Below, piece after piece: positions 37,801 to 49,800 of a DNA stretch of 64,000 bases; within the stretch, counting starts at the first letter, position 1; each line of letters starts with the position of its first letter. The notes beneath the pieces are model-generated. The model was not told where the DNA came from. It did no database searches and worked only from the letters and a program-made list of their open reading frames with translations. Source of the stretch: Meghimatium bilineatum (Eukaryota > Mollusca > Gastropoda > Stylommatophora > Philomycidae); NCBI GenBank assembly GCA_034231615.1, contig CM067317.1, forward strand, positions 2,192,501 through 2,256,500. Reading direction: 5' to 3'. Position numbers and translations under genes: made by a program.

Positions 37801-40800
37801 GACAAACATCTCTGAATAAACCTTGGCACCCCCAGACAAACATCTCTGAATAAACCTTGGCACTCCCAGACAAACATCTCTGAATAAACCTTGGCACACA
37901 CACCCTCCCAGACAAACATCTCTGCATAAACCTTGGCACTCCCAGACAAACATCTCTGAATAAACCTTGGCACTCCCAGACAAACATCTCTGAATAAACC
38001 TTGGCACACACACCCTCCCAGACAAACATCTCTGAATAAACCTTGGCACTCCCAGACAAACATCTCTGAATAAACCTTGGCACTCCCAGACAAACATCTC
38101 TGAATAAACCTTGGCACTCCCAGACAAACATCTCTGAATAAACCTTGGCACACACACCCTCCCAGACAAACATCTCTGAATAAACCTTGGCACTCCCAGA
38201 CAAACATCTCTGAATAAACCTTGGCACTCCCAGACAAACATCTCTGAATAAACCTTGGCACTCCCAAACATCTCTGAATAAACCTTGGCACACACACCCT
38301 CCCAGACAAACATCTCTGAATAAACCTTGGCACTCCCAGACAAACATCTCTGAATAAACCTTGGCACTCCCAGACAAACATCTCTGAATAAACCTTGGCA
38401 CTCCCAGACAAACATCTCTGAATAAACCTTGGCACTCCCAGACAAACATCTCTGAATAAACCTTGGCACTCCCAGACAAACATCTCTGAATAAACCTTGG
38501 CACACACACCCTCCCAGACAAACATCTCTGAATAAACCTTGGCACACACACCCTCCCAGACAAACATCTCTGAATAAACCCGGGCACTCCCAGACAAACA
38601 TCTCTGAATAAACCTTGGCACTCCCAGACAAACATCTCTGAATAAACCTTGGCACACACACCCTCCCAGACAAACATCTCTGAATAAACCTTGGCACTCC
38701 CAGACAAACATCTCTGAATAAACCTTGGCACTCCCAGACAAACATCTCTGAATAAACCTTGGCACACACACCCTCCCAGACAAACATCTCTAAATAAACC
38801 TTGGCACACACACCCTCCCAGACAAACATCTCTGAATAAACCCGGGCACTCCCAGACAAACATCTCTGAATAAACCTTGGCACTCCCAGACAAACATCTC
38901 TGAATAAACCTTGGCACACACACCCTCCCAGACAAACATCTCTGAATAAACCTTGGCACTCCCAGACAAACATCTCTGAATAAACCTTGGCACACACCAC
39001 CCTCCCAGACAAACATCTCTGAATAAACCTTGGCACCCCCAGACAAACATCTCTGAATAAACCTTGGCACTCCCAGACAAACATCTCTGAATAAACCTTG
39101 GCACTCCCAGACAAACATCTCTGAATAAACCTTGGCACTCCCAGACAAACATCTCTGAATAAACCTTGGCACACACCACCCTCCCAGACAAACATCTCTG
39201 AATAAACCTTGGCACACACCACCCTCCCAGACAAACATCTCTGAATAAACCTTGGCACCCCCAGACAAACATCTCTGAATAAACCTTGGCACTCCCAGAC
39301 AAACATCTCTGAATAAACCTTGGCACACACACCCTCCCAGACAAACATCTCTGAATAAACCTTGGCACTCCCAGACAAACATCTCTGAATAAACCTTGGC
39401 ACTCCCAGACAAACATCTCTGAATAAACCTTGGCACTCCCAGACAAACATCTCTGAATAAACCTTGGCACACACCACCCTCCCAGACAAACATCTCTGAA
39501 TAAACCTTGGCACTCCCAGACAAACATCTCTGAATAAACCTTGGCACACACACCCTCCCAGACAAACATCTCTGAATAAACCTTGGCACTCCCAGACAAA
39601 CATCTCTGAATAAACCTTGGCACACACACCCTCCCAGACAAACATCTCTGAATAAACCTTGGCACACACACCCTCCCAGACAAACATCTCTGAATAAACC
39701 TTGGCACACACACCCTCCCAGACAAACATCTCTGAATAAACCTTGGCACACACCACCCTCCCAGACAAACATCTCTGAATAAACCTTGGCACACACCACC
39801 CTCCCAGACAAACATCTCTGAATAAACCTTGGCACCCCCAGACAAACATCTCTGAATAAACCTTGGCACTCCCAGACAAACATCTCTGAATAAACCTTGG
39901 CACACACACCCTCCCAGACAAACATCTCTGCATAAACCTTGGCACTCCCAGACAAACATCTCTGAATAAACCTTGGCACTCCCAGACAAACATCTCTGAA
40001 TAAACCTTGGCACACACACCCTCCCAGACAAACATCTCTGAATAAACCTTGGCACTCCCAGACAAACATCTCTGAATAAACCTTGGCACACACACCCTCC
40101 CAGACAAACATCTCTGAATAAACCTTGGCACTCCCAGACAAACATCTCTGAATAAACCTTGGCACTCCCAGACAAACATCTCTGAATAAACCTTGGCACA
40201 CACACCCTCCCAGACAAACATCTCTGAATAAACCTTGGCACTCCCAGACAAACATCTCTGAATAAACCTTGGCACTCCCAGACAAACATCTCTGAATAAA
40301 CCTTGGCACTCCCAGACAAACATCTCTGAATAAACCTTGGCACTCCCAGACAAACATCTCTGAATAAACCTTGGCACTCCCAGACAAACATCTCTGAATA
40401 AACCTTGGCACACACACCCTCCCAGACAAACATCTCTGAATAAACCTTGGCACTCCCAGACAAACATCTCTGAATAAACCTTGGCACTCCCAGACAAACA
40501 TCTCTGAATAAACCTTGGCACTCCCAGACAAACATCTCTGAATAAACCTTGGCACACACACCCTCCCAGACAAACATCTCTGAATAAACCATGGCACTCC
40601 CAGACAAACATCTCTGAATAAACCTTGGCACTCCCAGACAAACATCTCTGAATAAACCTTGGCACTCCCAGACAAACATCTCTGAATAAACCTTGGCACA
40701 CACACCCTCCCAGACAAACATCTCTAAATAAACCTTGGCACACACACCCTCCCAGACAAACATCTCTGAATAAACCTTGGCACTCCCAGACAAACATCTC

Positions 40801-43800
40801 TGAATAAACCTTGGCACTCCCAGACAAACATCTCTGAATAAACCTTGGCACACACACCCTCCCAGACAAATATCTCTGAATAAACCTTGGCACTCCCAGA
40901 CAAACATCTCTGAATAAACCTTGGCACTCCCAGACAAACATCTCTGAATAAACCTTGGCACACACCACCCTCCCAGACAAACATCTCTGAATAAACCTTG
41001 GCACCCCCAGACAAACATCTCTGAATAAACCTTGGCACTCCCAGACAAACATCTCTGAATAAACCTTGGCACTCCCAGACAAACATCTCTAAATAAACCT
41101 TGGCACTCCCAGACAAACATCTCTGAATAAACCTTGGCACACACCACCCTCCCAGACAAACATCTCTGAATAAACCTTGGCACACACCACCCTCCCAGAC
41201 AAACATCTCTGAATAAACCTTGGCACCCCCAGACAAACATCTCTGAATAAACCTTGGCACTCCCAGACAAACATCTCTGAATAAACCTTGGCACACACAC
41301 CCTCCTAGACAAACATCTCTGAATAAACCTTGGCACTCCCAGACAAACATCTCTGAATAAACCTTGGCACTCCCAGACAAACATCTCTGAATAAACCTTG
41401 GCACTCCCAGACAAACATCTCTGAATAAACCTTGGCACACACCACCCTCCCAGACAAACATCTCTGAATAAACCTTGGCACTCCCAGACAAACATCTCTG
41501 AATAAACCTTGGCACACACACCCTCCCAGACAAACATCTCTGAATAAACCTTGGCACTCCCAGACAAACATCTCTGAATAAACCTTGGCACACACACCCT
41601 CCCAGACAAACATCTCTGAATAAACCTTGGCACACACACCCTCCCAAACAAACATCTCTGAATAAACCTTGGCACACACACACCCTCCCAGACAAACATC
41701 TCTGAATAAACCTTGGCACACACACCCTCCCAGACAAACATCTCTGAATAAACCTTGGCACTCCCAGACAAACATCTCTGAATAAACCTTGGCACTCCCA
41801 GACAAACATCTCTGAATAAACCTTGGCACTCCCAGACAAACATCTCTGAATAAACCTTGGCACTCCCAGACAAACATCTCTGAATAAACCGTGGCACTCC
41901 CAGACAAACATCTCTGAATAAACCTTGGCACTCCCAGACAAACATCTCTGAATAAACCTTGGCACACACACCCTCCCAGACAAACATCTCAGAATAAACC
42001 TTGGCACCCCCACCCTCCCAGACAAACATCTCTGAATAAACCTTGGCACTCCCAGACAAACATCTCTGAATAAACCTTGGCACCCCCACCCTCCCAGACA
42101 AACATCTCTGAATAAACCTTGGCACCCCCACCCTCCCAGACAAACATCTCTGAATAAACCTTGGCACACACCACCCTCCCAGACAAACATCTCTGAATAA
42201 ACCTTGGCACACACCACCCTCCCAGACAAACATCTCTGAATAAACCTTGGCACACACCACCCTCCCAGACAAACATCTCTGAATAAACCTTGGCACACAC
42301 CACCCTCCCAGACAAACATCTCTGAATAAACCTTAGCACTCCCAGACAAACATCTCTGAATAAACCTTGGCACTCCCAGACAAACATCTCTGAATAAACC
42401 TTGGCACACACACCCTCCCAGACAAACATCTCTGAATAAACCTTGGCACTCCCAGACAAACATCTCTGAATAAACCTTGGCACTCCCAGACAAACATCTC
42501 TGAATAAACCTTGGCACTCCCAGACAAACATCTCTGAATAAACCTTGGCACACACACCCTCCCAGACAAACATCTCTGAATAAACCTTGGCACTCCCAGA
42601 CAAACATCTCTGAATAAACCTTGGCACTCCCAGACAAACATCTCTGAATAAACCTTGGCACTCCCAGACAAACATCTCTGAATAAACCTTGGCACTCCCA
42701 GACAAACATCTCTGAATAAACCTTGGCACACACACCCTCCCAGACAAACATCTCTGAATAAACCTTGGCACCCCCACCCTCCCAGACAAACATCTCTGAA
42801 TAAACCTTGGCACCCCCACCCTCCCAGACAAACATCTCTGAATAAACCTTGGCACCCCCACCCTCCCAGACAAACATCTCTGAATAAACCTTGGCACTCC
42901 CAGACAAACATCTCTGAATAAACCTTGGCACACACACCCTCCCAGACAAACATCTCTGAATAAACCTTGGCACTCCCAGACAAACATTTCTGAATAAACC
43001 TTGGCACACACACCCTCCCAGACAAACATCTCTGAATAAACCTTGGCACTCCCAGACAAACATCTCTGAATAAACCTTGGCACTCCCAGACAAACATCTC
43101 TGAATAAACCTTGGCACACACACCCTCCCAGACAAACATCTCTGAATAAACCTTGGCACTCCCAGACAAACATCTCTGAATAAACCTTGGCACTCCCAGA
43201 CAAACATCTCTGAATAAACCTTGGCACTCCCAGACAAACATCTCTGAATAAACCTTGGCACTCCCAGACAAACATCTCTGAATAAACCTTGGCACTCCCA
43301 GACAAACATCTCTGAATAAACCTTGGCACACACACCCTCCCAGACAAACATCTCTGAATAAACCTTGGCACTCCCAGACAAACATCTCTGAATAAACCTT
43401 GGCACTCCCAGACAAACATCTCTGAATAAACCTTGGCACTCCCAGACAAACATCTCTGAATAAACCTTGGCACACACACCCTCCCAGACAAACATCTCTG
43501 AATAAACCTTGGCACACACACCCTCCCAGACAAACATCTCTGAATAAACCTTGGCACTCCCAGACAAACATCTCTGAATAAACCTTGGCACTCCCAGACA
43601 AACATCTCTGAATAAACCTTGGCACACACACCCTCCCAGACAAATATCTCTGAATAAACCTTGGCACTCCCAGACAAACATCTCTGAATAAACCTTGGCA
43701 CCCCCAGACAAACATCTCTGAATAAACCTTGGCACTCCCAGACAAACATCTCTGAATAAACCTTGGCACTCCCAGACAAACATCTCTGAATAAACCTTGG

Positions 43801-46800
43801 CACTCCCAGACAAACATCTCTGAATAAACCTTGGCACACACCACCCTCCCAGACAAACATCTCTGAATAAACCTTGGCACACACCACCCTCCCAGACAAA
43901 CATCTCTGAATAAACCTTGGCACCCCCAGACAAACATCTCTGAATAAACCTTGGCACTCCCAGACAAACATCTCTGAATAAACCTTGGCACACACACCCT
44001 CCCAGACAAACATCTCTGAATAAACCTTGGCACTCCCAGACAAACATCTCTGAATAAACCTTGGCACTCCCAGACAAACATCTCTGAATAAACCTTGGCA
44101 CTCCCAGACAAACATCTCTGAATAAACCTTGGCACACACACCCTCCCAGACAATCATCTCTGAATAAACCTTGGCACTCCCAGACAAACATCTCTGAATA
44201 AACCTTGGCACACACACCCTCCCAGACAAACATCTCTGAATAAACCTTGGCACTCCCAGACAAACATCTCTGAATAAACCTTGGCACACACACCCTCCCA
44301 GACAAACATCTCTGAATAAACCTTGGCACACACACCCTCCCAGACAAACATCTCTGAATAAACCTTGGCACACACACACCCTCCCAGACAAACATCTCTG
44401 AATAAACCTTGGCACACACACCCTCCCAGACAAACATCTCTGAATAAACTCGGCACTCCCAGACAAACATCTCTGAATAAACCTTGGCACTCCCAGACAA
44501 ACATCTCTGAATAAACCTTGGCACTCCCAGACAAACATCTCTGAATAAACCGTGGCACTCCCAGACAAACATCTCTGAATAAACCTTGGCACACACCACC
44601 CTCCCAGACAAACATCTCTGAATAAACCTTGGCACACACCACCCTCCCAGACAAACATCTCTGAATAAACCTTGGCACACACCACCCTCCCAGACAAACA
44701 TCTCTGAATAAACCTTAGCACTCCCAGACAAACATCTCTGAATAAACCTTGGCACTCCCAGACAAACATCTCTGAATAAACCTTGGCACACACACCCTCC
44801 CAGACAAACATCTCTGAATAAACCTTGGCACTCCCAGACAAACATCTCTGAATAAACCTTGGCACTCCCAGACAAACATCTCTGAATAAACCTTGGCACT
44901 CCCAGACAAACATCTCTGAATAAACCTTGGCACACACACCCTCCCAGACAAACATCTCTGAATAAACCTTGGCACTCCCAGACAAACATCTCTGAATAAA
45001 CCTTGGCACTCCCAGACAAACATCTCTGAATAAACCTTGGCACTCCCAGACAAACATCTCTGAATAAACCTTGGCACTCCCAGACAAACATCTCTGAATA
45101 AACCTTGGCACACACACCCTCCCAGACAAACATCTCTGAATAAACCTTGGCACCCCCACCCTCCCAGACAAACATCTCTGAATAAACCTTGGCACCCCCA
45201 CCCTCCCAGACAAACATCTCTGAATAAACCTTGGCACCCCCACCCTCCCAGACAAACATCTCTGAATAAACCTTGGCACTCCCAGACAAACATCTCTGAA
45301 TAAACCTTGGCACACACACCCTCCCAGACAAACATCTCTGAATAAACCTTGGCACTCCCAGACAAACATTTCTGAATAAACCTTGGCACACACACCCTCC
45401 CAGACAAACATCTCTGAATAAACCTTGGCACTCCCAGACAAACATCTCTGAATAAACCTTGGCACTCCCAGACAAACATCTCTGAATAAACCTTGGCACA
45501 CACACCCTCCCAGACAAACATCTCTGAATAAACCTTGGCACTCCCAGACAAACATCTCTGAATAAACCTTGGCACTCCCAGACAAACATCTCTGAATAAA
45601 CCTTGGCACTCCCAGACAAACATCTCTGAATAAACCTTGGCACTCCCAGACAAACATCTCTGAATAAACCTTGGCACTCCCAGACAAACATCTCTGAATA
45701 AACCTTGGCACACACACCCTCCCAGACAAACATCTCTGAATAAACCTTGGCACTCCCAGACAAACATCTCTGAATAAACCTTGGCACTCCCAGACAAACA
45801 TCTCTGAATAAACCTTGGCACTCCCAGACAAACATCTCTGAATAAACCTTGGCACACACACCCTCCCAGACAAACATCTCTGAATAAACCTTGGCACACA
45901 CACCCTCCCAGACAAACATCTCTGAATAAACCTTGGCACTCCCAGACAAACATCTCTGAATAAACCTTGGCACTCCCAGACAAACATCTCTGAATAAACC
46001 TTGGCACACACACCCTCCCAGACAAATATCTCTGAATAAACCTTGGCACTCCCAGACAAACATCTCTGAATAAACCTTGGCACCCCCAGACAAACATCTC
46101 TGAATAAACCTTGGCACTCCCAGACAAACATCTCTGAATAAACCTTGGCACTCCCAGACAAACATCTCTGAATAAACCTTGGCACTCCCAGACAAACATC
46201 TCTGAATAAACCTTGGCACACACCACCCTCCCAGACAAACATCTCTGAATAAACCTTGGCACACACCACCCTCCCAGACAAACATCTCTGAATAAACCTT
46301 GGCACCCCCAGACAAACATCTCTGAATAAACCTTGGCACTCCCAGACAAACATCTCTGAATAAACCTTGGCACACACACCCTCCCAGACAAACATCTCTG
46401 AATAAACCTTGGCACTCCCAGACAAACATCTCTGAATAAACCTTGGCACTCCCAGACAAACATCTCTGAATAAACCTTGGCACTCCCAGACAAACATCTC
46501 TGAATAAACCTTGGCACACACACCCTCCCAGACAATCATCTCTGAATAAACCTTGGCACTCCCAGACAAACATCTCTGAATAAACCTTGGCACACACACC
46601 CTCCCAGACAAACATCTCTGAATAAACCTTGGCACTCCCAGACAAACATCTCTGAATAAACCTTGGCACACACACCCTCCCAGACAAACATCTCTGAATA
46701 AACCTTGGCACACACACCCTCCCAGACAAACATCTCTGAATAAACCTTGGCACACACACACCCTCCCAGACAAACATCTCTGAATAAACCTTGGCACACA

Positions 46801-49800
46801 CACCCTCCCAGACAAACATCTCTGAATAAACTCGGCACTCCCAGACAAACATCTCTGAATAAACCTTGGCACTCCCAGACAAACATCTCTGAATAAACCT
46901 TGGCACTCCCAGACAAACATCTCTGAATAAACCGTGGCACTCCCAGACAAACATCTCTGAATAAACTTTGGCACTCCCAGACAAACATCTCTGAATAAAC
47001 CTTGGCACACACACCCTCCCAGACAAACATCTCTGAATAAACCTTGGCACCCCCACCCTCCCAGACAAACATCTCTGAATAAACCTTGGCACTCCCAGAC
47101 AAACATCTCTGAATAAACCTTGGCACCCCCACCCTCCCAGACAAACATCTCTGAATAAACCTTGGCACCCCCACCCTCCCAGACAAACATCTCTGAATAA
47201 ACCTTGGCACACACCACCCTCCCAGACAAACATCTCTGAATAAACCTTGGCACACACCACCCTCCCAGACAAACATCTCTGAATAAACCTTGGCACACAC
47301 CACCCTCCCAGACAAACATCTCTGAATAAACCTTGGCACACACCACCCTCCCAGACAAACATCTCTGAATAAACCTTGGCACTCCCAGACAAACATCTCT
47401 GAATAAACCTTGGCACTCCCAGACAAACATCTCTGAATAAACCTTGGCACACACACCCTCCAAGACAAACATCTCTGAATAAACCTTGGCACTCCCAGAC
47501 AAACATCTCTGAATAAACCTTGGCACTCCCAGACAAACATCTCTGAATAAACCTTGGCACTCCCAGACAAACATCTCTGAATAAACCTTGGCACACACAC
47601 CCTCCCAGACAAACATCTCTGAATAAACCTTGGCACTCCCAGACAAACATCTCTGAATAAACCTTGGCACTCCCAGACAAACATCTCTGAATAAACCTTG
47701 GCACTCCCAGACAAACATCTCTGAATAAACCTTGGCACACACCACCCTCCCAGACAAACATCTCTGAATAAACCTTGGCACACACCACCCTCCCAGACAA
47801 ACATCTCTGAATAAACCTTGGCACACACCACCCTCCCAGACAAACATCTCTGAATAAACCTTGGCACACACCACCCTCCCAGACAAACATCTCTGAATAA
47901 ACCTTGGCACACACCACCCTCCCAGACAAACATCTCTGAATAAACCTTGGCACACACCACCCTCCCAGACAAACATCTCTGAATAAACCTTGGCACCCCC
48001 AGACAAACATCTCTGAATAAACCTTGGCACTCCCAGACAAACATCTCTGAATAAACCTTGGCACACACACCCTCCCAGACAAACATCTCTGCATAAACCT
48101 TGGCACTCCCAGACAAACATCTCTGAATAAACCTTGGCACTCCCAGACAAACATCTCTGAATAAACCTTGGCACACACACCCTCCCAGACAAACATCTCT
48201 GAATAAACCTTGGCACTCCCAGACAAACATCTCTGAATAAACCTTGGCACACACACCCTCCCAGACAAACATCTCTGAATAAACCTTGGCACTCCCAGAC
48301 AAACATCTCTGAAGAAACCTTGGCACTCCCAGACAAACATCTCTGAATAAACCTTGGCACTCCCAGACAAACATCTCTGAATAAACCTTGGCACCCCCAC
48401 CCTCCCAGACAAACATCTCTGAATAAACCTTGGCACCCCCACCCTCCCAGACAAACATCTCTGAATAAACCTTGGCACACACCACCCTCCCAGACAAACA
48501 TCTCTGAATAAACCTTGGCACACACCACCCTCCCAGACAAACATCTCTGAATAAACCTTGGCACACACCACCCTCCCAGACAAACATCTCTGAATAAACC
48601 TTGGCACACACCACCCTCCCAGACAAACATCTCTGAATAAACCTTGGCACACACCACCCTCCCAGACAAACATCTCTGAATAAACCTTGGCACACACCAC
48701 CCTCCCAGACAAACATCTCTGAATAAACCTTGGCACCCCCAGACAAACATCTCTGAATAAACCTTGGCACTCCCAGACAAACATCTCTGAATAAACCTTG
48801 GCACACACACCCTCCCAGACAAACATCTCTGCATAAACCTTGGCACTCCCAGACAAACATCTCTGAATAAACCTTGGCACTCCCAGACAAACATCTCTGA
48901 ATAAACCTTGGCACACACACCCTCCCAGACAAACATCTCTGAATAAACCTTGGCACTCCCAGACAAACATCTCTGAATAAACCTTGGCACACACACCCTC
49001 CCAGACAAACATCTCTGAATAAACCTTGGCACTCCCAGACAAACATCTCTGAAGAAACCTTGGCACTCCCAGACAAACATCTCTGAATAAACCTTGGCAC
49101 ACACACCCTCCCAGACAAACATCTCTGAATAAACCTTGGCACTCCCAGACAAACATCTCTGAATAAACCTTGGCACTCCCAGACAAACATCTCTGAATAA
49201 ACCTTGGCACTCCCAGACAAACATCTCTGAATAAACCTTGGCACTCCCAGACAAACATCTCTGAATAAACCTTGGCACTCCCAGACAAACATCTCTGAAT
49301 AAACCTTGGCACACACACCCTCCCAGACAAACATCTCTGAATAAACCTTGGCACTCCCAGACAAACATCTCTGAATAAACCTTGGCACTCCCAGACAAAC
49401 ATCTCTGAATAAACCTTGGCACTCCCAGACAAACATCTCTGAATAAACCTTGGCACACACACCCTCCCAGACAAACATCTCTGAATAAACCTTGGCACAC
49501 ACACCCTTCCAGACAAACATCTCTGAATAAACCTTGGCACTCCCAGACAAACATCTCTGAATAAACCTTGGCACTCCCAGACAAACATCTCTGAATAAAC
49601 CTTGGCACACACACCCTCCCAGACAAATATCTCTGAATAAACCTTGGCACTCCCAGACAAACATCTCTGAATAAACCTTGGAACTCCCAGACAAACATCT
49701 CTGAATAAACCTTGGCACACACCACCCTCCCAGACAAACATCTCTGAATAAACCTTGGCACCCCCAGACAAACATCTCTGAATAAACCTTGGCACTCCCA

